A stretch of 46,707 bases of DNA from Prevotella sp. UBA2755 (GCA_002353225.1 DEJF01000063.1:55414-102120), one strand, 5' to 3'. Numbered from the stretch's first letter, positions 31,516 to 41,664 are shown. Made by a program: numbers and translations. The notes: generated by a model from the letters alone, not told the origin.

Positions 31516-34503
31516 ATGTGGAAGAAATATCTATTTCTTGCGGTATTGACGATGGTTGTCGGACGGCTGTCAGCGCAGAATGTGCTGACAGAGTACTATC
31601 AGATGACTACGCTCGACCTGTCGGCAGGACTTCCGCATAACCATGTCAGCCAGTTCTTTGTTGATAGTAAGGGTTTCGTATGGATATCCACCTATGGAGG
31701 TGGAGCCGTGCGTTATGATGGCTTCTCGTTTATGACGACCGCCTTGGCGAATCCGCAGGGGTGGAGCAGTAATTCCTGTAAGAGTATTGCAGAGGATAGT
31801 CATCAGCGGTTATGGATTGCTTACGATGAGCGGACGGATGTGATTGACATGCGAACCATGAGTCGCACCACCCCAAAAAGCCCGGGCGGTGACATCAGCA
31901 GTATGCTGGACAGATTGTCTGTCAAGGTCTATAGCGACAGTAAAGGGGCTCTTTGGCAAGTAGCGGGAGACACCATTTTCCGTTATACCTTTGGTGATAA
32001 CGGAGACATTACGCATATAGGAAGATTACATTATATTGGTAATGTGCCAGATATCTGTATCAAGGATATTGAGGACAACGGAACGGTATGGGCATGTGTG
32101 GATGGCGGACTCTATCGTCTTGCTGAGCGTGGCGGAAAACTAGTACGTGAGGATATTGCCCCTGTGATGAGTCAGTTGCGAGGACTTTATGTGACGGACA
32201 TCCTGAAACGAGGTAGTAAAATATGGATTACCACCAATCAAGGACTTTATGCCTATGACCAGTATGCCCGTACCATGCAGTCGTTTCGCCATACTGCCGA
32301 CGCCACAACGATAGCCCATGATTTCACGACCTCTTTGGCGGAGACTCCTGATGGCAGACTGATGATCGGTAGTCTGCGTGGTATTAATATCCTTGACGAG
32401 CAACAGGGAACATTTTCCCATTGGGACAACTCCACGGCGGTCACTCCCTTGCCCAGCGATTTTGTGCATTGTCTGATGGTGCGTGACGGACAGATATGGA
32501 TAGGAACAGAGACGGCAGGTATTGTGAAACTGTCACCTCGTCCGCTGCTGCTTCATAACCATGCTTATCATCCCGCTGATGCAGGCTCATTATCTCCCCG
32601 TCCTGTCAATGCGATATATGTGGAGGCTGACGGTACATTATGGGCAGGAACGGTAGAGGGAGGACTGAACCGGAGAGGCGCAGGAGACAAGGGCTTTGTT
32701 CACTGGACGACACAGAACTCTGGTTTATCGCATAATTCCGTCTCTGTGTTAGAGGCAGATGCCCATGGGCAGTTGTGGATAGGTACATGGGGTGGTGGGC
32801 TGAATATGATTTCACTGTCCGACCATCAGAGGGTCGTTCATGTCGATATGCCTGCTGCTATGGTAGCACAGACAAACTATATTGGTTCTCTTGCCTATGA
32901 TCAGTATAATGATGCCCTGTGGATAGGTTCAAATGATGGTGTCTTTTACTATGATTTAAAGACGGGCAGTCTGGAGGATCCCTTTGAGGATAATCGTAAT
33001 GTCCGTGGCTGTATCGGTTCTATTGTTGATAAACAAGGTATGCTATGGATGGGATGTATGACAGGTGTCAGGGTTATCGACCTGCGCTCTCGTCAAACTG
33101 GGAGGGGTAAGTTCCGTGTGAGGAGTCTTTATACAAAACTTGACCATCCAGAGTCAGGTATTGTTGATAAAATCAGTTGTTTTTATGAGGCGAAGGATGG
33201 TACTTTATGGTTAGGTTCCAACGGCTATGGGCTCTATCGGCGTATGGTCGATGAAAAAGGAAAAGAGACCTTCCGCGCACTGACTACAGACGACGGACTT
33301 GCTAATAATTCTGTGAAAGGAATCGTTGAGGATGTCCAGGGACGTTTGTGGATTACTACCGCTAACGGACTGTCTGTCTATGACCCTCATGCGTGTACCT
33401 TTATTAATTATGGAGAGCGAGACGGGCTTCTTTGTCAGCGTTTTTATTGGAACTCAGCCGTCAAGGATTCCGATGGTACAATCTATTTAGGTAGTATGAA
33501 AGGTCTGATTGAGGTGGTGGACGAAAATAAGGAGGCTGTTTATCCTGTCCACCTCACTTTTACCCGTTTGATGGTAGATAATCAAGTGGTGACAGCATCT
33601 AAAAACAGCGACTTCATAGATGCTGATATCTCGAGTGCGGATGTCATCCATTTACATGAGTCGACCAAGTCATTTACTATTGAGTTCTCAGCCCTGACAT
33701 ACGCAGGAGAGGCGACAGGGCACTACAGTTATCGCTTAAAAGGTTTTGAGGACGATTGGATTAGTCTGAAACATGGTGAGCACTCAGTTCGTTATACCAG
33801 TCTGAAGCCCGGCAACTATACTTTTGAGGTGAAATATAGCACTGATCTCAGCAGTGATGAGGAACATAAGATCTATGTACAGGTGCATGTCGCCCCTTAT
33901 TTCTGGAAGAGTTGGTGGTTCACGTTAATGGTTATCATGGCTTTGATAGGCTTTGTTGTGTGGTTCTACCGCTATAAGGAACAGGAGTGGAAACGTCAGG
34001 AGGCGGAGAAACTGCTGACACCCATCCGTAAAGTGTTAGAGGATGCTGAGGAGCCTCAGCAGTTGCAGTCACGTATTCAGAATATCCTTGATAATCATGA
34101 GAAACTCAAGCAAAGTTACCATAAGAGTGTGGAGGCTGATAAGCAGGAGGTGATGCAGCATGCCAAGCCCTTTATGAATCTTGCCACGGAGATTTTGGAA
34201 CAGCATTATTCGGATAGTGAGTTTGGTGTGACAGAATTTGCGGAGGCGATAGGCATGAGTAAACCATTATTGTCTAAACGGCTTAATGCAGAGGCAGGAG
34301 TGAGTACCGGGCAGTTTATTCGTAATTATCGCTTAACCATCGCCAAGCGTCTGTTGCTTGAAAACCATGCTAATCGGAATGTTACCGAGATAGCCTATAA
34401 GGTTGGTTTTAACGACCCCAAATACTTCACTCGTTGCTTCACTCATCAGTATGGTTGCAGTCCTTCTGCCTTCGTTGGTGAAGTTGATAGTGAAAAAGGG
34501 TAG
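31516..34503 (+). CDS. Propeller/Y_Y_Y membrane sensor fused directly to AraC DNA-binding domain (kinase-less HTCS-like)
   Basis: This 995-residue protein starts MWKKYLFLAVLTMVVGRLSA with a signal peptide or anchor. About 700 periplasmic residues follow, with propeller repeats of the type 'DxxGxLWIGTxGGGLN' and a Y_Y_Y domain (FTIEFSALTYAGEATGHYSYRLKGFEDDWI ... YTSLKPGNYTFEVK). A transmembrane helix lies at about 795-817. The cytoplasmic part is a coiled-coil linker of about 70 residues and a C-terminal AraC-type domain (about 890-995) with two helix-turn-helix units (VTEFAEAIGMSKPLLSKRLN; NVTEIAYKVGFNDPKYFTRCF). Hybrid two-component systems normally carry HisKA, HATPase and receiver domains between membrane and AraC; none are seen. 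Adjacent to the arabinan-type locus, it is probably its activator. The in-frame ATG at 31462 precedes the promoter and is rejected. Confidence 0.88.
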   Translation: MWKKYLFLAVLTMVVGRLSAQNVLTEYYQMTTLDLSAGLPHNHVSQFFVDSKGFVWISTYGGGAVRYDGFSFMTTALANPQGWSSNSCKSIAEDSHQRLWIAYDERTDVIDMRTMSRTTPKSPGGDISSMLDRLSVKVYSDSKGALWQVAGDTIFRYTFGDNGDITHIGRLHYIGNVPDICIKDIEDNGTVWACVDGGLYRLAERGGKLVREDIAPVMSQLRGLYVTDILKRGSKIWITTNQGLYAYDQYARTMQSFRHTADATTIAHDFTTSLAETPDGRLMIGSLRGINILDEQQGTFSHWDNSTAVTPLPSDFVHCLMVRDGQIWIGTETAGIVKLSPRPLLLHNHAYHPADAGSLSPRPVNAIYVEADGTLWAGTVEGGLNRRGAGDKGFVHWTTQNSGLSHNSVSVLEADAHGQLWIGTWGGGLNMISLSDHQRVVHVDMPAAMVAQTNYIGSLAYDQYNDALWIGSNDGVFYYDLKTGSLEDPFEDNRNVRGCIGSIVDKQGMLWMGCMTGVRVIDLRSRQTGRGKFRVRSLYTKLDHPESGIVDKISCFYEAKDGTLWLGSNGYGLYRRMVDEKGKETFRALTTDDGLANNSVKGIVEDVQGRLWITTANGLSVYDPHACTFINYGERDGLLCQRFYWNSAVKDSDGTIYLGSMKGLIEVVDENKEAVYPVHLTFTRLMVDNQVVTASKNSDFIDADISSADVIHLHESTKSFTIEFSALTYAGEATGHYSYRLKGFEDDWISLKHGEHSVRYTSLKPGNYTFEVKYSTDLSSDEEHKIYVQVHVAPYFWKSWWFTLMVIMALIGFVVWFYRYKEQEWKRQEAEKLLTPIRKVLEDAEEPQQLQSRIQNILDNHEKLKQSYHKSVEADKQEVMQHAKPFMNLATEILEQHYSDSEFGVTEFAEAIGMSKPLLSKRLNAEAGVSTGQFIRNYRLTIAKRLLLENHANRNVTEIAYKVGFNDPKYFTRCFTHQYGCSPSAFVGEVDSEKG

Positions 34504-34521
34504 TTTTTGCGTTATTATTCC

Positions 34522-34554
34522 GTTTTGTCCACCTTAAATATTGTTTTGTCCACC
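34522..34554 (+). promoter_or_regulatory. Paired direct-repeat operator upstream of the arabinan-locus susC
   Basis: GTTTTGTCCACC occurs at 34522-34533 and again at 34543-34554, exactly 21 bp apart (two helical turns). The second copy ends 20 bp before the -7 box, in the place of a -33 element, as expected for an AraC-type activator site. The regulator gene ends 18 bp upstream. Confidence 0.75.
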
Positions 34555-34574
34555 CTTTATGCGCGTAATTGTTT

Positions 34575-34582
34575 TAATTTTG
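34575..34582 (+). promoter_or_regulatory. -7 promoter box of the arabinan-type locus
   Basis: TAATTTTG matches TAnnTTTG. No TTTG -33 is present at the right distance; the direct-repeat operator sits there instead, suggesting activator dependence. The susC ATG is 52 bp downstream. Confidence 0.6.
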
Positions 34583-34634
34583 CGGTTAGATAATTTTAAT
34601 ATTAACAAAATTTCTAACCTAAAAACAATTAGCA

Positions 34635-37600
34635 ATGAGAAAAGAAGTATTATTCTCTTTGATGCTGACTTTGGGAATGACGGGTGGACTAACAGTCTGT
34701 CCTCTTTCGGCAAATGCAGCAGTGACTCAGCAGACCATTAAGGTCAAGGGTCAGGTTGTTGACCAGGACGGGGAACCCCTGATTGGTGCAACAGTTAGAG
34801 TAAAGGGCGCTCAGACGGGAAGTGTGACCGACATTGACGGTAACTTCACGATTGACGCAGCCTCTAACGCAACGCTCGTGATTAGTTATGTGGGCTACAA
34901 GGACCGTGAGGTAGCCGTTCGTGGTCGTGCCGTTATCGACGCTGTCACGTTGGAGTCTGACTCTCAGATTCTTGACCAGGTGGTAGTCGTTGGTTATGGT
35001 ACGCAGAAGAAAGCAGACCTGACCGGTGCCGTTTCTATCGTGAACGCTGAGGAGTTGAAGCGTGTCTCTAACTCCAACATCTCCACGATGCTGGAAGGTA
35101 AGGTCGCCGGTGTGCAGATCACCTCTGATGGTCAGCCAGGTGCTGACCCAGCCGTACGTATCCGTGGTTTGGGTACTTTCGGAAGCACCGCACCTCTGTA
35201 TGTGATTGACGGTGTGCCCATGGGTACTACTATCCGTGACTTCTCTCCTAACGATATCGAGACCATTCAGGTGTTGAAGGACGCATCGGCAGGTGCCATC
35301 TACGGATCACGTGCCGCCAATGGTGTGGTTATCATCACCACCAAGAGTGGTAAGAAAGACCAGCCTCTGAAGGTAGACTATAAGGGCTATTTCGGTGTTG
35401 ACTGGATTCCAAGCAGCACCTACGATGTGATGAACGCTGACCAGTATAGTAACTATCTGGGTCAGGCTGCTGCCAACTCCAATACACCATTACCCAGTGG
35501 TTATAGTTTGAATCCAGAGACAGGAAAATATCAGTTCATGGACAATACCAATACTGACTGGTTCAAAGAGGTCTTCAAAACAGGTGTCCGTCAGAACCAC
35601 AATATCAACTTGAGTGGTGGTGGCGCACATAATACTTATAATGTGGGCCTTGACTATTTCCAGCAGAAAGGTACCTTGGAAGGCGCTGGTCCTAACTATC
35701 AGCGTTTCACTGCTCGTGTGAACAATATGATGGAGACCAAGTTTATCCAATTCCGTACCAGTCTTGTTTATTCTCACTCCAATCAGGACGGTATGGGTCT
35801 TTCCAATGCCAACGAGTATGTGCAGGGTCTGTATGGTGATGTGACCAACGTGCTGCGTGGTACACTGCTGATGCAGCCCACCATCAAGGCATACGATGAG
35901 TCCACATGGTATCTGGATGAGGTGGTTCCTGCAGCCAAGAATTATAATTATGACGCATACGGCTATGGTGTGTATTATAATGAGATACATGGTGATATCT
36001 CTGCCTCTAACCCTCTGTTGGTTAACAACAAGTTTACCCGTAACACCATTGTTGACCGTATAGTAGCTACAGGTTCTGCAGACGTAGACCTCCTCAAGAT
36101 GATTGGCAAGGAGCTTAAAGAGCACAAGTTGAATTACAAACTCAACCTTTCTTATAGTAAGACCCATGCACAAGACAAGACCTTTATCGGCTCATGGATT
36201 CAGAGTAACCGCGTGTACCTGTCGAAGGGTAATGAGCGTCTGACCGAGAACAAGCGTACTTATTCCGATTTCTTGGTGGAGAATACGCTGACATGGGATG
36301 GTAATTTCGGCTTGCATCATATTAACCTCTTGGGTGGTATCACTTACGAGGAAGAGAATACCCATCTTTTGAACGCCTGGGGTATTAATCTGACAGAGCC
36401 TTATTATCTGCACCCGCAGAAAGCGGAAAGCAGTGAGTCAGAGTCTTTTGAGTATAAGCATGCCCTGACTTCTTTCATCGGTCGTTTGAACTATGACTAT
36501 GATGGTAAGTATCTGCTCTCATTCATCCTCCGTCGTGATGGTAGTTCTCGTCTGACCAAGGATATCCGTTGGGGTACGTTCCCCTCAATCTCTGTAGGTT
36601 GGCGTTTCGATAAGGAGAAGTTCTTCCCCATCAATCGCGATATTGTCAACATGTTCAAGATTCGTGCAAGTTATGGTGAGCTGGGTAACGAGAACATTGG
36701 TGAATATGCCTATCAGTCTGTTTATCGTCCAGGTGTGATGTCCTACAGTTTTGGTAATACAGTGGTGAATGGTTCTGCCATTGAGACATTCGTTAATGGT
36801 AATCTCGCATGGGAGAAGAAGAAGACTACTAATATCGGTATCGACCTCGCTATGTTCAACAACCGCTTGGAGTTCACTGCTGAGTGGTATATGAATAAGT
36901 CAACAGACCTTCTGTACGGTGTGCCCGTTCCTACGAATGCCGGTGTGCAGAATGCGGATGTGACCATGAATGCCGCAGAGATGGAGAACAGCGGTTTCGA
37001 GTTCTCCGCTACTTATCGCAACAACGACCACCCATTGAAGTGGCAGGTGAGTGCCAACTTGAGCACATTGAAGAATAAGGTCAAGAAGCTGGGCTTTGGT
37101 AATGAGTCATACATCACTGGTGACTATGCTACTTTCGTAGGTCAGGAAGTCGGTCAGTTCTATGGTTATGTATATCAGGGTATCGCCCGCACACAGGCTG
37201 ATTTGGATGACAATACCAACGCTCTCGGCAACCATGTCACCCAGACTGGTGCCCAGATTGGTGATTGCCTTTACAAAGATGTCAACAACGACGGACAGAT
37301 TACGGCAGATGACCGTGTCGTTCTCGGCAGTGGTCTGCCAAAGGTCAACTTCGGTATCAGTGCCCATCTGGAGTACAAGAACTTCGATTTGAGCATTTCT
37401 ACTTTCGGTGCCTTGAACTATCATGTTACTGATGGTATCTATAATAGTTTGAACTCTTGCTATGGCTGGGCTAACAAAGATGTTCGCATGCTGGATGCCA
37501 ACCGTTACTCAGCTGACGGTCTGACCTATATCTCTAACGTGCCACGTACCTATGTAACAGCTAACGGTGAGGGATGGAATGACTATTTCAGTGATCGTCA

Positions 37601-37844
37601 GATTCAGAATGCCGCTTATTGGAAGATTGCCAACATCGAGTTGGGCTATAACTTCCCTGACAAGTGGTTCAAGGGTGTTGTCTCTGGTGCTCGTGTTTAT
37701 ATCTCTGCCCAGAACCTTCATACCTTTACAAAGTATAAGGGATACAATGTGGACTATGCTGGTGGCACGTTCACCCCGGGTTTCAACTGGTGTTCTTACC
37801 CAAGTGCACGTAGCTTCATGGCTGGTGTTCTCTTCTCATTCTAA
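34635..37844 (+). CDS. SusC/RagA-family TonB-dependent transporter (arabinan-type locus)
   Basis: This 1069-residue outer-membrane transporter begins with a signal peptide ending SANAA (residue 29). A carboxypeptidase-regulatory-like domain follows (KGQVVDQDGEPLIGATVRVKG ... LVISYVGYKDREV), then DQVVVVGYGTQKKADLTGAV, the plug (VRIRGLGTFGSTAPLYVIDGVP; GAIYGSRAANGVVIITTKSG) and a barrel closing with SARSFMAGVLFSF. Its N-terminus is unlike those of the twin susC genes at 17095 and 21388. It heads an operon of at least six genes with gaps of 17-41 bp. The GH43 enzymes downstream suggest that it imports arabino-oligosaccharides; that is inference from context. Confidence 0.93.
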   Translation: MRKEVLFSLMLTLGMTGGLTVCPLSANAAVTQQTIKVKGQVVDQDGEPLIGATVRVKGAQTGSVTDIDGNFTIDAASNATLVISYVGYKDREVAVRGRAVIDAVTLESDSQILDQVVVVGYGTQKKADLTGAVSIVNAEELKRVSNSNISTMLEGKVAGVQITSDGQPGADPAVRIRGLGTFGSTAPLYVIDGVPMGTTIRDFSPNDIETIQVLKDASAGAIYGSRAANGVVIITTKSGKKDQPLKVDYKGYFGVDWIPSSTYDVMNADQYSNYLGQAAANSNTPLPSGYSLNPETGKYQFMDNTNTDWFKEVFKTGVRQNHNINLSGGGAHNTYNVGLDYFQQKGTLEGAGPNYQRFTARVNNMMETKFIQFRTSLVYSHSNQDGMGLSNANEYVQGLYGDVTNVLRGTLLMQPTIKAYDESTWYLDEVVPAAKNYNYDAYGYGVYYNEIHGDISASNPLLVNNKFTRNTIVDRIVATGSADVDLLKMIGKELKEHKLNYKLNLSYSKTHAQDKTFIGSWIQSNRVYLSKGNERLTENKRTYSDFLVENTLTWDGNFGLHHINLLGGITYEEENTHLLNAWGINLTEPYYLHPQKAESSESESFEYKHALTSFIGRLNYDYDGKYLLSFILRRDGSSRLTKDIRWGTFPSISVGWRFDKEKFFPINRDIVNMFKIRASYGELGNENIGEYAYQSVYRPGVMSYSFGNTVVNGSAIETFVNGNLAWEKKKTTNIGIDLAMFNNRLEFTAEWYMNKSTDLLYGVPVPTNAGVQNADVTMNAAEMENSGFEFSATYRNNDHPLKWQVSANLSTLKNKVKKLGFGNESYITGDYATFVGQEVGQFYGYVYQGIARTQADLDDNTNALGNHVTQTGAQIGDCLYKDVNNDGQITADDRVVLGSGLPKVNFGISAHLEYKNFDLSISTFGALNYHVTDGIYNSLNSCYGWANKDVRMLDANRYSADGLTYISNVPRTYVTANGEGWNDYFSDRQIQNAAYWKIANIELGYNFPDKWFKGVVSGARVYISAQNLHTFTKYKGYNVDYAGGTFTPGFNWCSYPSARSFMAGVLFSF

Positions 37845-37885
37845 AGAATTGAAAGATTTAAAAACTAAAAAATTGAAGTTTAGTT

Positions 37886-39667
37886 ATGAAACTATATAAA
37901 TTTTCATTTGCCCTGTTGTTGGGCATCGGCGCACTGACATCGTGCAGCGAGAAGTTGGAGTTGACCAACCCCAATGAGCCGACTACCAGTACCTTCGGTA
38001 ATACCGTAGATGATTTGGAGGATGCTGTTATTGCTTGTTATCACCATTGCCGTATGGAGGGAACATACGCTCGTGTGGGATATACACTTGAGACTTGTCG
38101 TGGTGATGAGGTTTGGAACGTTGCTCGGTCATGGAACCATATTGTTGCCGACGACCTGAATGTTCCGACAAACAACGGTGACGTAGCGTGGATCTGGCGT
38201 GACTGGTTCTATGTGATTAACATCAGCAATTTCGTTATCACCAAGTGCGGTGAGGATGACAGTGCTCTTTCTGAGAAAATGAAGCGTATCAAGGGACAGG
38301 CTCTCTTTACTCGTGGTCTTGCCTACTATAACCTGTCTAACTTCTATCAGAATCCTCCGATTATCCTGGATTACAATAAGTACTCTACTCTTGACGGTCT
38401 TTATGCCTCTAATCACGAGGAGGGAGACGAAAATGCTTTCGCACAGTATGACAGGGTACTTGATCAGGTAGAGAAAGACTTCACGGAAGCCATGAGCCTG
38501 TTGCCAAGTCGTGACGAAGGTGGTGAGTGGGCAAAAGGACGTGCTACCTGCGGTGCTGCCGCCGGCTATTATGCCCGTGCACTGATGCAGCGTCATAAGT
38601 TCAGTGAGGCACTCACCGTATTGAAGGAAATTATCAAGGGAACTTATGGTCATTATGAGTTGATGGCTAACTATGGTGATAACTTCCGTGAGGGTCCAGC
38701 CTATGAGAACAACGCAGAGAGTCTCTTTGAGATTCAGTTCCTGGACTACGGCTCACAGGGTACCAACGACGAGTGGACTCCAGTGAATGTGTCCTATGAG
38801 GCTGCTTCTCAGGGTCATGCTTTAGAGGCAAACTTCGGTCCTGCAAGTGCTGGTAGCTGGCAAGACTTGTCCGCAGCACCTTGGCTGTATTTCCTTTTCA
38901 AGGATGGAGATAAGACCAAAGACGGAAAACTTGATCCACGCCTTTACTGGACAATCGGTACCTATGAGACTGATTGGGAGACTTATTCAGACGGTCTGGG
39001 AAATATGTGTTATACACAGAAGATGACAGAAGATGCTCCTGTTGTTACCAATACCGTAAACGGTGGTCTGCCAGTAGCTAAGTTCACTAATTTCCGCACA
39101 GGTCTGTATGACCATGTCGACCAGAACCTCCATTGCGGTATTAACATCCGTATCATGCGCTACTCTGACGTTCTGCTCCGTGCCGCTGAGTGTGAAAATG
39201 AGGTGAATGGTCCTACACAACAGGCTATTGACTGGATTAATGAGGTACGTCGTCGTGCTAATCTGAATGACCTGCAGCTGGCTGATTATGCAGGGAATGC
39301 CGATAAACTCTTTGAGCAGATTGCCAATGTAGAGCGTCCGAAGGAGTTTGGTTGTGAGGCAGGTCGTTGCTATGACCTTATCCGCTGGGGATTCTTCTAT
39401 AATGCGGGTCGCCTTCAGCAGTTGAAGGAACATGGTGTGTACAAGCTTGCAGCTGGCATTAAGGATGTTATCAAATATGGTGATGCTGGTGTCGAGAGTA
39501 CTTTTGACAAATATGAGAAGGGGCATGAGTATTTCCCCATTTATCAGAACGACCTGAATACCAACGTCAATTTGGTTGGCAATTCTGCTAATACCAATAC
39601 TGACAACTCTGCTTATTTTACCAAGAATGGTTGGACGGTACGTCCCGTTGTAGATTTGAGCAAATAA
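37886..39667 (+). CDS. SusD/RagB-family nutrient-binding lipoprotein (arabinan-type locus)
   Basis: This 593-residue lipoprotein has a signal ending GALTSC (Cys20). Typical features are WIWRDWFYVINISNFVITKCGE, the helix KGQALFTRGLAYYNLSNFYQNPPII, DRVLDQVEKDFTEAMSLLP, AAAGYYARALMQRHKFSEALTVLKEII, a C-terminal RIMRYSDVLLRAAECENEVNGPTQQAIDWINEVRRRANL and FGCEAGRCYDLIRWGFF. It is longer than the two other SusD proteins in the window. It follows susC by 41 bp. Role: ligand capture above the SusC channel. Confidence 0.92.
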   Translation: MKLYKFSFALLLGIGALTSCSEKLELTNPNEPTTSTFGNTVDDLEDAVIACYHHCRMEGTYARVGYTLETCRGDEVWNVARSWNHIVADDLNVPTNNGDVAWIWRDWFYVINISNFVITKCGEDDSALSEKMKRIKGQALFTRGLAYYNLSNFYQNPPIILDYNKYSTLDGLYASNHEEGDENAFAQYDRVLDQVEKDFTEAMSLLPSRDEGGEWAKGRATCGAAAGYYARALMQRHKFSEALTVLKEIIKGTYGHYELMANYGDNFREGPAYENNAESLFEIQFLDYGSQGTNDEWTPVNVSYEAASQGHALEANFGPASAGSWQDLSAAPWLYFLFKDGDKTKDGKLDPRLYWTIGTYETDWETYSDGLGNMCYTQKMTEDAPVVTNTVNGGLPVAKFTNFRTGLYDHVDQNLHCGINIRIMRYSDVLLRAAECENEVNGPTQQAIDWINEVRRRANLNDLQLADYAGNADKLFEQIANVERPKEFGCEAGRCYDLIRWGFFYNAGRLQQLKEHGVYKLAAGIKDVIKYGDAGVESTFDKYEKGHEYFPIYQNDLNTNVNLVGNSANTNTDNSAYFTKNGWTVRPVVDLSK

Positions 39668-39691
39668 CAAAAACTTTAAAAGATAAAGATT

Positions 39692-41644
39692 ATGAAATAT
39701 CTCAATAAATTAGCATCCGTCTTCTTCATTGCCGCCCTTGGCGTGATGACGCTGACGAGTTGTGAAGGCAGCGACCTTTTCAAAGTGAATGCTCCTGATT
39801 GGCTCTCCGAGATGGGAGGTGACGAAGAGGAAGGAGGTGGCGACGAGGAAGACTTGTCAGGTCAGAAGGAGGATGTATATACCATCGGCGCTACTGACTT
39901 CTCTACAGGATGGTGGTCTACATGGTCCAAATACTATGTGATTCCTGAGGCAACGAAATGGATTGCTCAGTTTACGCTGAACATCAACCCCAGTGCTCCT
40001 AATACTTATAAGAACTTTGCGATGATTATCTGTAATGATGAGGATCGCGGTGCAACTAATTATAAAGAGTATGGCGCTATCCGCTTCGATAATCAGCCCA
40101 GTGGTAACTCTGAGTGGGGTGATTATATCGATCGTGGTTTGATAGAGAGTAATCTCACATTCGAGACTGATACCGATGAGGGTGTTCAGAAACTGGGTGG
40201 TAAGGTGACTTTGACTTTAGACCGTACGGAAGGTGGTATGATTGTTAAGATGACCAATGGTACTGTGACAAAGACTTACAAACAGACTTCGGCTCTTGCC
40301 AATCTGAATGCAGACCAGTCTAACACCAATATTCGTGTATTCCTTGTTCCTGAGGGCAGTTATATCGACTGGATCTCTACGAATATCGAGCCTATCGGCG
40401 GATGCACGGAGGCTGGTGACAAGCAGCCGTTGAAGATGACATTGAATGGTGCTCCTAAGAAGGTGCTTCTGGGTACAACGATGGAGGAGGCATTTGCCAA
40501 TGTTACCGCTACTGTTGAGTTTGAGCAGGGTGTTACAGCGAATGTAACTGCTGCAGACCTCACATTCCAGGCTGTTCCAGACATGAATAGTCTCGGAACC
40601 AAGACCTTGGTAGCAGCCTACAGCAAGACTTACAAGGGTGAGGGTGCTACAGCCCCAGTTATCGCCTCTGTACAGTTCGATGTTGTTGATAAGATGTACA
40701 CGCTCCTTGGTGCTGCAGATAACTCTTCTGGTTTCTGGAGCGAGCATTCTACAGCCATTAAGGTGGCTCCAAAGGAGACTTTCGTTTCTACTTTCACTAA
40801 CTATTGTGGTGGTGCTAACTGGAACAACTTCGTTATGGTTCTTGCCTCTCAGGATGGCTCTACCGAGTATGGCGTGCTTCGTGCCGACAACTGGGGCTGG
40901 GGTACCGGCTGGGCTGGTGAGGATCTGGCAAGCAAGTGTACACCGAGCGGTGGACAGAGTGACTGGGCAGCATGGCTTGCTGCGATGAACGGTGCTAAGG
41001 TGACTATCTATGTGACTAACAATGGTGATGGTACTGCTGATGTACGCTGTGTCATGTTAGGAACTGACGGTGTTGAATACAAGCAAGACTATATTGGTCT
41101 GAACACGGTAACTAACCCAGACGACTTCTATTTCCACCTGACCATTGACAACTGTCACCTTGAGTTCGATGACTTACTTGGTGCTGATGACAATTCAAGC
41201 GGCTTCTGGAGCGCACACTCTCCATATATTAAAGTGGATAAGGGTCAAACAGTAACTCGCCGTTTCCGCAACTACAGCGGTGGCGCTAACTGGAACAATT
41301 TCGTTACCGTACTCACTAATGCTGACGGTTCTACCGAGTATGGTGTGCTTCGTGCCGACAACTGGGGCTGGGGTACCGGCTGGGTTGGTGAGGAACTGGC
41401 AAGCAAGTGTACTCCGAGTGGTGGACAGAGCGACTGGGCTACATGGCTTGCTGCTATGGATGATGCCATGGTGACTGTTTCTGTTACTAACCATGGTGAC
41501 GGTACTGCAGATGTACGTTGCGTTATGGTGGGCAACGATGGTGTTACCTACACTCAGGACTACATCGGTCTGAATACCGTAACAGATCCTGATGCACTCT
41601 ACATGCATTTCACTATTGACGGATGTCACTTGGTATTCGAATAA
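39692..41644 (+). CDS. Surface glycan-binding lipoprotein with repeated lectin-like domains
   Basis: This 650-residue protein has a lipoprotein signal ending MTLTSC (Cys24), then an acidic Gly/Glu linker (GGDEEEGGGDEED). Domain one (about 65-245) begins YTIGATDFSTGWWSTWSKYYVI. A Big/Ig-like spacer (about 250-330) follows. Domain two (about 335-492) and domain three (about 493-650) are close copies of one another: LLGA.DNSSGFWS.HS, GGANWNNFV.VL, the segment STEYGVLRADNWGWGTGW, CTPSGGQSDWA and QDYIGLNTVT. Domain one is a distant relative. The aromatic-rich repeats suggest carbohydrate contacts. The position after susD fits a SusE/SGBP role, with several binding sites for a long polymer. Confidence 0.78.
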   Translation: MKYLNKLASVFFIAALGVMTLTSCEGSDLFKVNAPDWLSEMGGDEEEGGGDEEDLSGQKEDVYTIGATDFSTGWWSTWSKYYVIPEATKWIAQFTLNINPSAPNTYKNFAMIICNDEDRGATNYKEYGAIRFDNQPSGNSEWGDYIDRGLIESNLTFETDTDEGVQKLGGKVTLTLDRTEGGMIVKMTNGTVTKTYKQTSALANLNADQSNTNIRVFLVPEGSYIDWISTNIEPIGGCTEAGDKQPLKMTLNGAPKKVLLGTTMEEAFANVTATVEFEQGVTANVTAADLTFQAVPDMNSLGTKTLVAAYSKTYKGEGATAPVIASVQFDVVDKMYTLLGAADNSSGFWSEHSTAIKVAPKETFVSTFTNYCGGANWNNFVMVLASQDGSTEYGVLRADNWGWGTGWAGEDLASKCTPSGGQSDWAAWLAAMNGAKVTIYVTNNGDGTADVRCVMLGTDGVEYKQDYIGLNTVTNPDDFYFHLTIDNCHLEFDDLLGADDNSSGFWSAHSPYIKVDKGQTVTRRFRNYSGGANWNNFVTVLTNADGSTEYGVLRADNWGWGTGWVGEELASKCTPSGGQSDWATWLAAMDDAMVTVSVTNHGDGTADVRCVMVGNDGVTYTQDYIGLNTVTDPDALYMHFTIDGCHLVFE

Positions 41645-41664
41645 TCATTTAAAAGAATTGTATT

